DNA of 64,000 nt from Nereocystis luetkeana (lineage: Eukaryota > Sar > Phaeophyceae > Laminariales > Laminariaceae): positions 2,544,222 through 2,608,221 of the forward strand of contig JARUPZ010000037.1 in NCBI GenBank assembly GCA_031213475.1, read 5' to 3'. A program made the position numbers and the translations under genes. The notes below the pieces were generated by a model. It saw only the letters and a list, made by a program, of their open reading frames with translations, had not been told where the DNA came from and did not search any database. Positions within the stretch are counted from its first letter, which is position 1. Every line of letters starts with the position of its first letter. Below are positions 14,301 to 23,508 of this stretch, piece by piece.

Positions 14301-17300
14301 TAGGCCGACGAATAATAAATTGCCCTCATATTATACACTGGAAGCACGCAGATGGATAGAAGGTAGTGCCTCTCTTCTTCTTGGGGGACGTTAGTACGTA
14401 CGTACTGGCAAGAAAACGTGTCCAGCGGCAAGCGCTGCACTGAACCCACTCTTAGCAACCGATAATACAAGCAACATTTTGAGTATGATACGAATTTAAA
14501 AACGATTCTTATGTTTCCGGTCAGAGTGGTACACAATTGGCTCATGCCCATGGAGGATGCTCAAGGATGATGTCTCCGCACGGGTTACGTAAAAAGCCGC
14601 ACGCCACGCAAGGCAGGCGCCACGCAAGGCAGACGTACGTACATATACCACTACACGACGAGCACGTGGCGACCTTCAGCGGCGTTTGAGCGACCCTGCC
14701 ACAACACGCGTACCTGACGAAGGCATCCTCGCCCTCGTTGTCGATGGCAAGCCAGGCGTTGTCCTTGAAGACGCTGTCGCCGCGGAACCTGTCATAATTC
14801 ACGGAACGCGTTGCTCCAGGTAAAGCCAATGATCAATTTTCACGCGTGGGTCCCGCTCAAGAGTCCTAGAGGGTAGGGTTGGCGTAATAACCAAAACGAA
14901 GGAAACGCGCTATATACGTACGGTAACACCTACCTCGTGTCGGTGAGAGAAATACCTGCTCCGAACCGAAATTCAAGGACATCTAACCTTTTCAGGACTG
15001 CAGTCCCGTTTTGGGGACAAACCACTCAAATTCTACGGCTCATTCTTATCGGAGAGCGTTTTTTCCAAAATTTCAACAGTTTGGAAATAATTGGAGATTT
15101 GCATCAATATACGGAGGCGTTCTGTCACTATTCGTGAAATTCTCCAGAAGCAAAAATGTCGAGTTCGTTAACATTCCAATATTTGGGAAAAAAAACAGGA
15201 AAATATGGGAGATTGAAAAATTGCGCGAAAACAATGTCGAAAAATTGGGAAAAAAGCTCTCCGATAAGAATCACCCTGAGTAGTTTGTCGCCGAAACGGG
15301 GCTGTAGTCCTAGAAGGGTCAATCAAGGTATATACGAGTATAGAGAACATAGCGGTCTTTATATTTTCGTCGAGGGTGGTACCCTGGCGTAAAAATCACG
15401 CTCCGCCTCGGTCGGACGAAAGACGCGAAAGCCGAAGCGGTACTATTACGTACCCTGGTACCAGGTATGCATGTAGTTGGGGTAGAGTGGTGTTCGAGAA
15501 CGTTGTTAGGTATGGTTTGCGACTGTGTTAGCCGAGAAGTGAGTGAGAGGGTGGTGCGGTGCCCCGCTTTCTCTACTCCAGGTCTCGTCCTTGTCTCCGG
15601 GTCCATGCAAGCAAAACAAGCAAACCACAGGATCCTATCATATCCCTACGAGCATAAGTTAAAGACTTCGACATGTATTGCACGTATATCCGATGAGTTG
15701 TAAGCACTGCGGTGTTTTGCGGGGCCTGTAAGCTCGCAGACTAGGGCTGGCCGGCTGTTGGGAGATTTGTTCGTCCATCATGCGTAGAAGCGCTCGCTAT
15801 TTTAGCTTACTTTTCGCGGACTGCTGTGTACCACAGAACAGGAGCGAGGGCCCCTAGAACTCGATTCAACACATGGTAGAAATACAGCCGCTGCAATGAT
15901 CAGAAACGGCGTAGAACCTGCCGTATGTGCGATATGTCGAGAGATCACGGGGGGCTGTTTTGGGGCTAACATACACGATAACGGGGGATACCTACTGTAA
16001 TACAAATGATGGATCAGAAAAAACTACTACGGCTGTAGTGTAAGACGTACGTACGATACGCAATCGTAATATACAAATAAGCATATCAACAATAGTTGAC
16101 GCAGTCGTACATGCAAAAAGCACAAAACAACCATAGGGATATCGTGCAAAAAATCTGTGCGCGACCATTGGGAACGCGTGCGATCGAACGCTCGAAATGT
16201 CGAGCGCTGGGCTGGGCGACTGACTACTGGTCCGTGAAAGCGCTCACGAAGCCCCCCCCCCCGCCCCCCCCCCCCCCCCCCCCCCCCCCCGGGAAAACGC
16301 ATCTGATGAAACACTTTATTACAATAAAATAAAAACTTTCCGCGGCTCACGGCGTACTCGTTCAATGAAAGCGACCCCAAGGCCAAGGCGGAGTGGACCG
16401 CCGGCCGGCATGGTGCATTTGTAATGCACACGTACATCGTCGGAGGAGGAAAGGGAGGGTAAAAAAATTGTCTGCGCGCGAAGAGAGAGCGCGCGTTCGA
16501 GCGTTCGAAATAGCAAAATTGCGAGGGCTGGGCAACTGACTGCCGGCCTATCAGAGAGCTCATGGAGCCCTGTGGGGGGAAAGCGCAGCTGATAAAATGA
16601 AACATACGAGCGTAACACGTATCGACGTACGATATTTTCTGATGCATCGGCCAACTCCCATTGTCTCACTTTAGGGTGCCGAGGTTGCTCCGGAACACGT
16701 TGCCGTTGTTTTCGAAGAGTGTGTCGCCCTTGAAGCTGCGACGATGCAAACCACGACGATCGATCACAACACCTCAATTAGATGGTCGCACAATCTTAAT
16801 CTTGATTCTTCTCTCGAGCGCGTCTACGCGTAGGTGTGCGGGCCCCGTCTCTGGCCGGAGCGGCAACTAACTTAACCCTTCAAGAACCGCAGTCTCAATT
16901 TGGGGACAAACCACTCAAATTTCAAGTAGTTTGTCCCCAAAATGGGACTGCGGTCCTAAAAGGGTAAAGTATCTCGATATTTACTTTGGCTCGGTCTTAC
17001 TGTGGTTGATATCACACAAAGCAGTATACCTTCCAGCCGCAACGCACGCAACGGCTTTTTGAAAAGTATACAGCCAAGCGCACGAACGAACGGACGGACG
17101 GACGGCTTGACGCGTGCATGTTGGGCGGCGGCGATGGTGATCGGGACGTGGAATAAAAATACAACTAAAACTCGACCGAATTCACGTTAGTCAAAAACAC
17201 GAGGCACTGCCACTCGGGGCACGTCCGCGCGTGCTCAACTAACCCACCAAGAAGAGAAACCCACGAAGTTATACATACATTGTAAAAAATCACCATAACT

Positions 17301-20300
17301 GAGCGGCCAAAAAACATTCACGTGGTTTTTGTTGACTAACCTCATTTTCACGTCGACGGTTCATGTTGCTATTACGGGGGACCATAGTTAACAGGACCTT
17401 TGGTGTACATAAAAACCTATATAGTTAGCCACGTTTACGAACAATATTTGGTCCTATTAACTATCCCCCCCCGTAATATCTATTCACGCCAGTTACGTCG
17501 CTTGGAAACACCGACATATATATGCAGTAGCACCATCAGTAGTCCCACACCGACCAAGCTGGCAGTGTGCGCGGCAACGGTACCACGCGGACAAGGAGGA
17601 GGGACGAGGGACTCGGACTCACTCCATTGTGCCGGAGTTGTAGAACATGGAACGGATGTTGTCCACGTCGCTTCCGTGGAAATCTCCCAAGAACATGGCG
17701 GTGCCGTCGGCATGGACCTCGAGCATGTAACCGCTTCCACCCTCTCTGTCCTGCACCGGGACGGCAGGGGAAGGGGAAGGCATAAGCATGCATGCATGTG
17801 CACGCAGTACGGGGTAGGTAAGTATTCATCCGTGTGTTGATCAGAGCATGCGGGACACTTTGTATCCCTGGACAGGTCTGCTTATTAAGTCGATACTCGG
17901 TGGAATGTATAGGTATATGTATGCGTACGTAGTGCATACCTGGTAGTGGCAAGACAGCGGCAGCTGTTGCCGGACCGTACCAAAGCGTCGGTTCGGTTCG
18001 GCTCGATTGGTTTCGTTTCGGTCTGGCTCGGTTTTGAGTTACCGAATAACCGTAGGGTTTTCACTGACGGATCAACGAACTGGATTGAACCGTAACAACC
18101 TTTCATGCGCGGTTCTGAGCCAAACCGAACCGAAAAGTAACAACGTACCACGCAAGAGTCACGAATACGAACCGAAACTGAACCGAACCCTAAAAAAAGA
18201 ATAAGGTGCGGTTCGGATCCGTGAAACGCGGTTCTTCTCTCATACGGTTCGGTTCGATGAAACCGTGGGGGGGAAATCTCGATTCTGCATTGATGGAACA
18301 GTAGAAAAAAGGCACCCTTCTGCCATTTTCAACAGCACGCTTCTTTAAAATCGCATAAAGGACCAATATTCCATACCAAACATAAAGAAAGTAGCTAACT
18401 TCTCACACCCGCACGAAGGACCATGATCCGTCATTAATGCGCCGGAACAGAATAAAAAATGTTAAATTATTTTGTTTCAGGCCCGTTTATCGGTTCTGAT
18501 ACGGCCCAATATCGTTCTCATGCACGGTTGGTTCACTGCTGTGGGTACTTTCCTATGGTTGTACAACAACCGGTCGTAGAAGAGCAGCCATTTTACGGAC
18601 GTGTAGGGACTGGCACAATACCATTGGTACCAGGTAGCTACAACTACTATTAATACTGCCGTATGACGTGTTTTTATGCTGGGCTAGTATTACTACAATG
18701 GTACTGCACGATAGAGGGCCGCCACGGGATTTTCGCCTTTGGATTGATGCCACAAGACGGCGTTGACGAGGGGGCAGGCGTAGGACGCCTTTTATGGCAT
18801 ACCAGGTAGGTGGCGACTTCGTTGCTTTCAAACCTGAAATAAGTTGAGAAAATTCTGATAACCTACAAACCCTGTAGAAGGCGTGATCGAATTATCACAC
18901 CAAGCTTGCTATTAATAAGATAATTTTTGAGTAGTTTTTCGATCTATCTCACAGCAGCTGTGTTCATTTATTTATTTATTTTTCACATATTTTCAAAGGC
19001 ACAGCACGCTGCTGGCGAAAAGCTGGCGTGAGGAGCGAGTCACGTTTTGACTCATCCCAGACGAAAGTGCTCACACCTCGGATAGACCATCTATTAATAC
19101 TAACTGTACAGATCATACAGATGATACAGACCATTCCTACTCCGCGATCGACATATATCAGTGCAGATATGTGTACGATCTGTATGATCTAGCTCATGTT
19201 GCCGGGTGGGAGCCGTACAATCTCAAAAATAATATGCCAGGAGACGTGTCAAGCAAAGCAAAAAGTGCGCTGTCAAGGGTGCAGGGCCGAGTGTGCCACA
19301 CTAAAATATAGTAGTTTGGTGTCGGTCAAGGCATGTCAAGGTATAGTAGCTGTCAGTCAAGAGGTGAAAGTGGTGTCTCCTGACATATTTGGTGTGTTCT
19401 GCAAGATGTGGGACATTGTTCCTGGGTTGATATCTGTACTGTACAGATCCTGCACTACTATCAATAGTAATAAACGAAAGAATCTAGATTGGGGGTCTCG
19501 GTGATCTACAAGTACCAGATCGTCATGTATGTGTCCGATGTGTGAGAAAGTGTGGACTTACCCCGCTGTTGGGGCCGAACCTGGTCTCAGGCATATCGAA
19601 GAACAGCTCAGCTCCTTCTTCAACTGTGAACCGGAGATTGACGAACCTGTGTGCGCGGCGTGGGGGTGCACGGGTGGATATCATGTTGTTACGTCGTGGC
19701 ACGCGGGGGGGGCGGAGCGCACTATTACGGGGGACTATAGTTAATAGGACCAAATATTGTTAGTAAAAAGGGTTAAATATATAGGTTTTTATGTAGACCA
19801 TAGGTCCTATTAACTATGGCCCCCCGTAATAATCAGTGTTTCACATGTGACGTCGTCGACGAGAACAACCGGTCTCGATTTACTTACTAATATTTCTTGC
19901 GCAATGTGCCAAGGTCGAGAGAGCAGTCCCCGTTAATTTACGAGTAGTAGTCAAAATACAGAACGCGCCAGCTGGGAGTTCGCCTGATTGACTATTAATA
20001 GTTGATACTCAACGTTGCAAGCTGCGTAATACCTGGTACGTCTGTTTGATGTTTCGTGAATATCATGTTGATTCTAATATCTATCAAGTGGAGACACCCC
20101 CTCCCCGAGCAAAGGCAAACAAGTAGGGACACTGCAGAGTTCGAGCAATTTCTCCCGAACCCTGTACTTGTACCATGAAAAGTGGTCAGTACTTGGATGC
20201 CGAGCTTGGTTAGGTTGACTCGGCCGGCTACCTTAGGAAGATTCACCGTCAACCATTGACTACTTGCGGATAGATGCCGTACGTACGTACGTACAGCAGC

Positions 20301-23300
20301 CCGTTCCTTTTTACCCGTAACATATTAGAGCAGTAGTACCTGCCGGGACCGGGCACTTTTTGTTGGTAATAAAAAAACAAAAAACGTTGAAATTAATCGA
20401 GACCCGTCCGTATATCATATGATCACCAATCGTCAACTGCCAAAAGTTACCGCGGGATCAAAGCTGCCAGGAAAGAGCAGTAATGAGCAGCGAACAAGAC
20501 AAAGCAACCAACCAACACGCTTGTCGGTACGAGAGCTTGTGGTACTATTTACCACTGGTGTGTACGATGACCGAGGTGGTGCATTTGGCTGCCACGCGGC
20601 TTGTCTGCTGACGGTGCGCGAGCATATGGGTAGGGCATCACCAAGGGGTGCCCTCGCAAGAAACCGGGGGATCAATCAGGAAGTGTCTGCGGTGGCAAAT
20701 TTTTCTATATGAATGACACTCAACATTCACACGTTTGCCATCGAACAGCGATGGCCGATGCACAACTTCTAGAGCACTCCGGAGGGAGCGGGTTGGACCA
20801 TGAGAACCACCTGCTGTGGAGGGTGCCTCGCGTGCGCGAGTTGTGTCTGGCCACCGTCCTTGTCGAGGGCTATCGCCGGGAATCACGTGCTGTGGCAGTT
20901 GAGTCATGGTGAAAAATTGCACCGCGTACTACAGTAATTCGACTGGGCTTCCTATTTTCGTTTCGATTTTCGTCTTCGTTTTTTTTTCTCGATGGAGCTC
21001 AACCTGCTGTTTTTTACGAAAAACGAAAGTCTCTTCGTTTATTTCACTTTTTTTCCCGTTTTTTTTTTTACCTCGATAAGACCGGCCCTTAGGCTGACTC
21101 TTATGGGAGCCGAAACCAGAAACCAGAACAGGGTTTGTGGAGAGATCCAGGAAGAATTTCGTGCCAGATCCGATGTATCGATGGACAAAAAACAGAAATA
21201 TCTAAAATGGTATCTGTACTTCGATCAGAAAAGGCCTGGCCAGACGAAACGAGACACAAGTTCTGTACGGTCCGAGAGCTGGCCGAAACTGAGGGTTTCA
21301 ATGGACCGGACTTTGACTTTATTTGCAAAAATAAAAAAGGATTCAATTGTTGAGAGCGCCTTGCAGCGTGGGTAGGCACAATTCGATGCGAGTCGACGAG
21401 GGAAGAAAAGGCTGGAATCTTCTCGCGATAAAAATGAAGGCACGCACCGTAGCGGGAAGGGGGGAGAAGAGCCTGCTATGTGACCCCGGATCTGAGTTAC
21501 GAGTTGGAAGGAGAGAGAGAAGAAGATGTGCGAAGATAATGAATAATGGGATGAGAAAAAAAAAAGAAAAAAACAAAAAAAAACACAGAAGGCATACGTA
21601 TGGCGGGCCTAATACGGCTACATATCATCGCTACTACTGCCATACAATGTCTCTCGGTATCTCTGACACGGTATCCCGGCATATAGCGGTAACTATACGT
21701 AGTAGAGACCCCAAGCTCCGGTTATGGCGGATAGCCGACTGCACCGCATGCTTTCGGCGGTTCTCGTGGTGTGCTTGGGCTTTCTGCAATAACAACGCAC
21801 TGCTCCTTGATGCTGCAGCAGACTGCCAAGCTCGAGGACCCTTCGTCGAAGGAAGCCAGCCCAGTCCAGGAGCTCGGGTCTGCGAAAGCAAGCCCCGCGT
21901 TACCCGTCGGGTACCAAACAGGATGCGTGGGTGCCGTGTGCTGCCGTGTGTCCGCCGAATTCAAATACTATTGCGGTTAATTCCTCCCTCCAACGTCCTC
22001 CCAACTCAAACGACACCCCGGCATACCTACACAAAACACCGCACCTGGTACATAAGACAGGAAGAGACGAAACTCGATACACGACTGGGCCATACGAAAA
22101 AAAGAAGTGCGTACCAGTTCTGTTTTCGAGTTTCGGCTCCCGTACGATTTTTAGCCTTAAGACCGGCCCTAAACGTGCGAATTCCGGCATCCCGGCGTAA
22201 TTTACTCACATCAGTAGTTTCAGGATGCAACGGATTTTTTGGGCTTAATACCAGGTATGACTCAATATTATTATTATGCTTGCCGTCCGACAATGTGCAG
22301 CATGAGCTTCAACGTTGATCACTCAAAACATTTCTGAAATAACAAATCCCCGGGAACACAGGAAACTTATGCACAAGCAGGCACAAGGTCTATTTACGTT
22401 TTATGTCCACTTCCCTTCACCAGGTACAGGTATGTTTTATCTACGATACTCTTATGTGTTGTATTAATATTGATAATATTTTTGAGGCAGTCAGATCTTC
22501 GAACATTTGCTTGAAATTTCGGACAAAAATGTCTTGGACCACCTGAAAGCGGCCCGTCCGTTCAGAAAAAAAAGGAGGAGAAACAAAACAATTATTCCAA
22601 CGGAAACGCCTTACTATAATAGTTTAACCTCTTTGAAGGCCTGTGATTGGCCCGGTCAACATTTTCGGCGGTATCATAGCGCTATTGTCCTGCCTATTAA
22701 TAGCTGCGTCCATAACAACAAAACTGGCTCCGCATGTCACCATTGCTGTCATGGTCGTCAACACACAACCAAACTCTGACGAAATTGGGGCGATATGCAT
22801 AATAAGCTCGCATGTTCGTACCTGTAGAGTGTGCTACTTGTTGCGAGTTGCGTACTGCTGCACCCACCCACGAAAGATGGGACACGTGTGTATTGAGGCC
22901 AACAGGATGACCCACCCACCCCCCCCGCTACCCAATCTCCAAATGAGCGCGATATGTTTCCACTACGCAAGAACTCGAGTGTAATCATGTACATACGAGC
23001 ACCTGGGGTACCTTGCGTACATTATTACCTGGTACGTACTTTTAAGAACCGCAGTCCCGTTTTTGGGACACACCCCTCAATTTTCAAGTAGTTTGTCCCC
23101 AACTCGGAACTGCGGTTCTAAGATAACTTCGTACCAGGTACTAGTACTCGTACATTTATACGAGGTGGTATCAACAAACGAATGAACGGGGTTGAAGAAC
23201 AAAACTATACGAGATCGCACGATATACCAGGTATTCCGAACTCTCTGGCGCACCGCGACGAGAGTCATCCAGATGACTATTATTCCCCTTCATATCCAGT

Positions 23301-23508
23301 ATGGTTATGATGTCTCCACGTATTTCATCCATACCGCACGTAGTCCTGCGTGGACTTGATGGTGAGGGTCTTGCCGCTCTCGATGAGGACCTCCTCCAGC
23401 ATCCCGCCTTCGTCGTTCGCGGGGCATTCCACGCTGGTTACGTCGCCCAGGTCGATCTCGCTCACAGAGTTCACGTCTGCGAAGTACTGGTCGATGTCGT
23501 CGCATTCT
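4472..23508 (-). CDS. Multi-exon beta-helix (polymorphic outer membrane protein-like) gene, copy A
   Basis: Thirteen exons can be joined by eye, 5' to 3': 23508-23335, 19646-19562, 17750-17623, 16745-16680, 14788-14714, 14008-13974, 12808-12754, 11835-11761, 11281-11198, 9154-9077, 6829-6743, 5773-5674, 4558-4472. Every intron is GT-AG, every junction keeps phase, and no exon holds a stop. They give 1129 nt, about 376 residues, without the first and last exons. The product shows an opening segment with Cys and a stretch like ESGKTLTIKS, then repeats of the type VTFENNAG, LFENNG, VQFNRNEAEYGGG and VKFDSNGADFSGG. FxxN and GG[A/G] repeats define the Chlamydia Pmp-type right-handed beta-helix, expanded in stramenopiles, usually secreted or on the cell surface. 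No catalytic residues are recognised, so a structural, adhesive or recognition role is inference. The true 5' and 3' ends are unresolved. Introns are bloated by mobile elements. Confidence 0.8.
4589..4800 (-). mobile_element. SINE-like element with poly(C) tail, copy 1
   Basis: A G run (4589-4601) is followed by TGTACTCGATATCATGCATG and about 190 bp that align with 12160-12365: shared blocks include CGTAGTCGTATGACCATAGA, GGGACGGAGCACGT and GGGTTTTCACCGA. On the minus strand it is a short element ending GAGTACACCCCC. It abuts the 3'-most recognised exon of beta-helix gene A. Confidence 0.65.
4838..4971 (-). mobile_element. Stack of truncated SINE-like tails
   Basis: Three truncated 3' ends of the SINE-like family lie in a row: a G run with TACTCATGCTCATGCATGG (from 4838), a second G run with TGTACTCGAT (from 4887), and ATGTACTCGATCTCATGCAT with the CGTAGTCGTATGACCATAG block (from 4911). 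A further G run follows at 4959. This suggests repeated insertion into earlier tails. Confidence 0.6.
5674..5773 (-). CDS. Beta-helix gene A exon (100 bp)
   Basis: Reads PDEEIGPGVMTFRKPEVVRI then ADNFIVDSQYNNE, between a CTCCAG acceptor and a GAG|GTACAG donor. The counterpart at 34022-34121 is also 100 bp (PDQEIGPGVLTFETSDAVRA...). It ends in phase 0. Confidence 0.8.
5850..6108. repeat. Intronic MITE family P5, copy 1
   Basis: ATCATGATCTATCTATCTAT near the left end and CATCTGACCGAGGTGTGC at the right. The middle has CTGCCGTTGTCAGAGGTTG and GATCATACAG, as in the other P5 copies. Confidence 0.6.
6743..6829 (-). CDS. Beta-helix gene A exon, FDSN/GGAF repeat (87 bp)
   Basis: Reads (R)FRRAVKFDSNGADFSGGAF and then ALTFGGPYG, with a CGCAG acceptor and a CAC|GTGAGA donor. 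The counterpart at 34888-34974 has the same length, but there GG[A] has changed to CGT, a sign of relaxed constraint in copy B. Confidence 0.85.
8090..8347. repeat. Intronic MITE family P5, copy 2
   Basis: GTCGGACAGATCATGATCTA at the left and GTTCGAGGTGTGAAAGG at the right, with GCTGCCGTTGTGATTG, AACCCGGGAAGCATG and CCTGCCCGGTAGCAC inside. A P1 hairpin follows immediately. Confidence 0.65.
8359..8450. repeat. Palindromic MITE family P1, copy 1
   Basis: An approximately 90-bp near-perfect hairpin: AACCCTTTAGGACTGCAGTC and CCGTTTTGGGGACAAA, a short loop, and the inverse. Other copies are listed separately. Confidence 0.85.
8597..8688. repeat. Short tandem duplication
   Basis: ACACCAACCGCCGCCAAAAT with GTTCCTCGATCTTA is followed at once by ACACCAACCGCCGTCAAAAC with ATTCCTCGATCTTA. 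Confidence 0.85.
9077..9154 (-). CDS. Beta-helix gene A exon, FNRN/GGGI repeat (78 bp)
   Basis: Reads FKGAVQFNRNEAEYGGGIAV then TGGDV, between a GTCCAG acceptor and a CAC|GTGAGG donor. The counterpart at 35338-35415 reads FKGAVQFSRNEAKHSGGVAV. It is among the best-conserved exon pairs in the window. Confidence 0.85.
9197..9233. repeat. (GGGA)n microsatellite
   Basis: About nine GGGA units. Confidence 0.95.
9985..10190. repeat. P1 MITE, two adjacent copies
   Basis: Two hairpins side by side, 9985-10078 and 10108-10190, each with GGGGACAAAC...AGTAGTTTG arms. The second reads TCTCGTTCTGGGGACAAAC and its inverse. Confidence 0.85.
10230..10590. repeat. 50-bp tandem repeat, about 7 units
   Basis: GATTCAATATTAAC or variants recur at 10246, about 10298, 10351, 10400, 10450, 10498 and 10547, with TATAAATATAAGGAG between them. 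It is AT-rich. Confidence 0.85.
10833..11115. repeat. Intronic MITE family P5, copy 3
   Basis: TCGGACAGATCGTGATCTAT at the left and GGACCGTGAGGTGGGAGTCG at the right, with CGGTCGTTGTGAGAGGT and CCAACCCAGGAGACACG inside. Confidence 0.6.
11198..11281 (-). CDS. Beta-helix gene A exon, FNDN/GGAA repeat (84 bp)
   Basis: Reads FYGKAYFNDNVNFMDWGGAA then RNINGNL. It contains both halves of the Pmp-type signature, FxxN and GGA. The acceptor is ACGCAG and the donor is CCT|GTGAGT. The counterpart at 35954-36037 has the same length and splice sites. Confidence 0.85.
11319..11382. repeat. (TA)n microsatellite
   Basis: Imperfect TA run of about 60 bp directly upstream (minus-strand sense) of a beta-helix exon. 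Confidence 0.95.
11428..11522. repeat. MITE family P2, copy 1
   Basis: An approximately 100-bp element with ends TTACGGGGGACAGTAGT and, inverted, GGGGGAACTTATAGT. Interior motifs GGACCAAATATTGTTAG and AAATATATAGGTTTTTG recur in all P2 copies. Confidence 0.75.
11761..11835 (-). CDS. Beta-helix gene A exon, FSNH repeat (75 bp)
   Basis: Reads FRDDAVFSNHRCSEGAAIFN then GGKMT, between CCAACAG and GAC|GTGAGT. A counterpart of the same length lies at 36370-36444 (FRDEADFMNHNSDKGADV...). FxxN and GAAI match the Pmp-type pattern. Confidence 0.8.
11859..12160 (-). mobile_element. 3' fragment of the same LINE family
   Basis: The plus strand shows a G run (11859-11874), then TACTCATTTG and about 280 bp that align closely with 27488-27775, including the blocks CATTTGACCATTGACCACGC and CTCCTAGGATAGCGATC. 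On the minus strand this is the 3' end of the LINE with its C-run tail. It lies in the intron between the 75- and 55-bp exons of beta-helix gene A. Confidence 0.75.
12160..12365 (-). mobile_element. SINE-like element, copy 2
   Basis: Begins TATTCATGTCATGCATGGCC and CGTAGTCGTATGGACCATGG, and aligns along about 200 bp with 4602-4800, ending GTGAGGCGGA. It directly follows the LINE 3' fragment at 11859-12160. A pure G run of about 30 bases (12368-12401) follows. Confidence 0.6.
12368..12401. repeat. G run
   Basis: About 33 G with one C. It fits the C-run tail of a minus-strand retroelement. Confidence 0.9.
12631..12714. repeat. (TCTA)n microsatellite
   Basis: ATCTATCTATCT units of about 80 bp in a beta-helix gene A intron. 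The repetitive peptide readings in this tract are not genes. Confidence 0.95.
12754..12808 (-). CDS. Beta-helix gene A exon (55 bp)
   Basis: Lies between a TGCGCAG acceptor and a CTAT|GTAAGC donor and reads (G)GFDGASGCGVSNRDGTA. Its two leading and two trailing bases are exactly what the flanking exons require, which is the main evidence for it. The matching place in copy B keeps only scrambled similarity near 36.91-36.95 kb. Confidence 0.7.
13609..13953. repeat. Intronic MITE family P5, copy 4
   Basis: The left end CCTCGGGCAGGTCATGATCT and the right end, inverted, CCTCGGACGGACAGATAGGT. It contains expanded TCTA and CATACAGAT tandem tracts. It ends 20 bp before the 35-bp exon of beta-helix gene A. 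Confidence 0.7.
13817..13871. repeat. 9-bp tandem repeat
   Basis: Six copies of ATCATACAG, inside P5 copy 4. Confidence 0.95.
13974..14008 (-). CDS. Beta-helix gene A short exon, FDNN repeat (35 bp)
   Basis: Only 35 bp, reading FSKTATFDNNA(G), between CGGCAG and GCAG|GTAGGC. It has an exact-length counterpart at 37463-37497 reading FPKAVTFENNA. It ends in phase 1, so it needs the 55-bp exon at 12754-12808 to restore frame. Confidence 0.8.
14714..14788 (-). CDS. Beta-helix gene A exon, FKDN repeat (75 bp)
   Basis: Reads FRGDSVFKDNAWLAIDNEGE then DAFV between a TGACAG acceptor and a GTCAG|GTACGC donor. It is symmetric phase 2-2, with an FKDN version of the FxxN motif. Leftover AG plus A of the next exon gives Arg. 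Confidence 0.8.
14988..15322. repeat. P1 MITE split by a nested MITE
   Basis: Left arm 14988-15040 and right arm about 15276-15322 form one P1 hairpin. Its loop holds 15042-15271, another inverted-repeat element with ends ATTCTTATCGGAGAGC and AT-rich inside. Confidence 0.8.
15042..15271. mobile_element. 230-bp MITE nested in P1 loop
   Basis: Terminal inverted repeats of about 24 bp: ATTCTTATCGGAGAGC then a T run with CC on the left, and GG with an A run then GCTCTCCGATAAGAAT on the right. It is AT-rich with no coding potential. Confidence 0.8.
16252..16290. repeat. C run
   Basis: Almost pure C for 38 bases, in a beta-helix gene A intron. Confidence 0.95.
16680..16745 (-). CDS. Beta-helix gene A exon, one FxxN repeat (66 bp)
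   Basis: Reads (D)FKGDTLFENNGNVFRSNLG followed by TL. The FENN motif is a canonical FxxN repeat. The acceptor is CGCAG and the donor is AAA|GTGAGA. The layout of one base in and two bases out (phase 2-2) is shared with five other exons, so such units could be duplicated or skipped without breaking frame. Confidence 0.8.
16874..16966. repeat. P1 MITE copy
   Basis: AACCCTTCAAGAACCGCAGT, CAATTTGGGGACAAACCACT and the inverse arm ending GGACTGCGGTCCTAAAAGGG form a hairpin. It lies in a beta-helix gene A intron. Confidence 0.85.
17372..17477. repeat. MITE family P2, copy 2
   Basis: ATTACGGGGGACCATAGTTA at the left and the inverse TAACTATCCCCCCCCGTAAT at the right form long inverted ends around CAATATTTGGTCC. 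It lies in an intron of beta-helix gene A. Confidence 0.85.
17623..17750 (-). CDS. Beta-helix gene A exon (128 bp)
   Basis: Phase-0 exon after a GGTGCAG acceptor, ending GGA|GTGAGT. It reads DREGGSGYMLEVHADGTAMF and then LGDFHGSDVDNIRSMFYNSG. The Gly-rich opening and the alternating hydrophobic pattern suit a beta-helix coil. The leftover GA joins C of the next exon to give Asp. Confidence 0.75.
19562..19646 (-). CDS. Beta-helix gene A exon (85 bp)
   Basis: The acceptor is CACACAG and the donor is GGG|GTAAGT on the minus strand. Translation is (R)FVNLRFTVEEGAELFFDMPE followed by TRFGPNSG. The exon begins with one base and ends in phase 0, which fits both neighbours. The intron to the next exon upstream is 3.7 kb and holds two TIR elements. 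Confidence 0.75.
19722..19834. repeat. MITE family P2, copy 3
   Basis: TATTACGGGGGACTATAGTT at the left and TAACTATGGCCCCCCGTAAT at the right. The middle contains GGACCAAATATTGTTAG. It lies 75 bp from a beta-helix exon. Confidence 0.85.
20560..21088. mobile_element. Second copy of the GGGCCGGTC element, left end missing
   Basis: About 350 bp (20571-20925) align with 42888-43250, including GCTGCCACGCGGCTTGTCTG, CATCGAACAGCGATGGCCGA and GAAAAATTGCACCGCGTA. The right end CTCGATAAGACCGGCCC is followed by TTA. I did not find a left GGGCCGGTC end, so it is truncated or diverged. Open frames are shared with the other copy on both strands (see the conserved block entry), but no known transposase motif is visible. 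Confidence 0.65.
21089..22178. mobile_element. Possible TIR element with GGGAGCCGAAAC ends
   Basis: TTAGGCTGACTC and TATGGGAGCCGAAACCAGAA at 21089-21125 are answered at 22128-22178 by the inverse of TTAAGGCTAAAAATCGTACG and GGGAGCCGAAACTCG, closing with GACCGGCCCTAA. A 323-codon open frame inside (21347-22318, plus) overruns the end and looks non-biological. A SINE-like fragment lies near 21.41-21.45 kb. Confidence 0.45.
23040..23126. repeat. P1 MITE copy, diverged
   Basis: AAGAACCGCAGTCCCGTTTT and the inverse GAACTGCGGTTCT flank a CAAGTAGTTTGTCCCC centre. Arms show several mismatches. Confidence 0.75.
23335..23508 (-). CDS. Beta-helix gene A, 5'-most secure exon (174 bp)
   Basis: On the minus strand the exon follows a GTCAG acceptor and ends at a CG|GTATGG donor. 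It opens with two bases completing a codon, reads CDDIDQYFADVNSVSEIDLG and ends near ESGKTLTIKSTQDYV. The leftover CG joins the G of the next exon to make Arg. This resembles the capping or leader segment that precedes beta-helix repeats, where a run of hydrophobic and Gly residues starts the coil. The exon starts in phase 1, so at least one coding exon lies upstream. Confidence 0.75.

Noticed and set aside
18804..18834. Possible beta-helix exon (FESNEVATYL) after TTTCAG on the minus strand
   Set aside because: It begins in a phase that fits neither the exon at 19562 (ends phase 0) nor the exon at 17750 (starts phase 0). The two join correctly without it.
21347..22318. 323-codon plus-strand open frame, the longest of mixed composition
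   Set aside because: It runs through the end of a TIR element, is Arg-rich without domains, and the opposite strand is also open. It is best explained by chance in GC-rich DNA.
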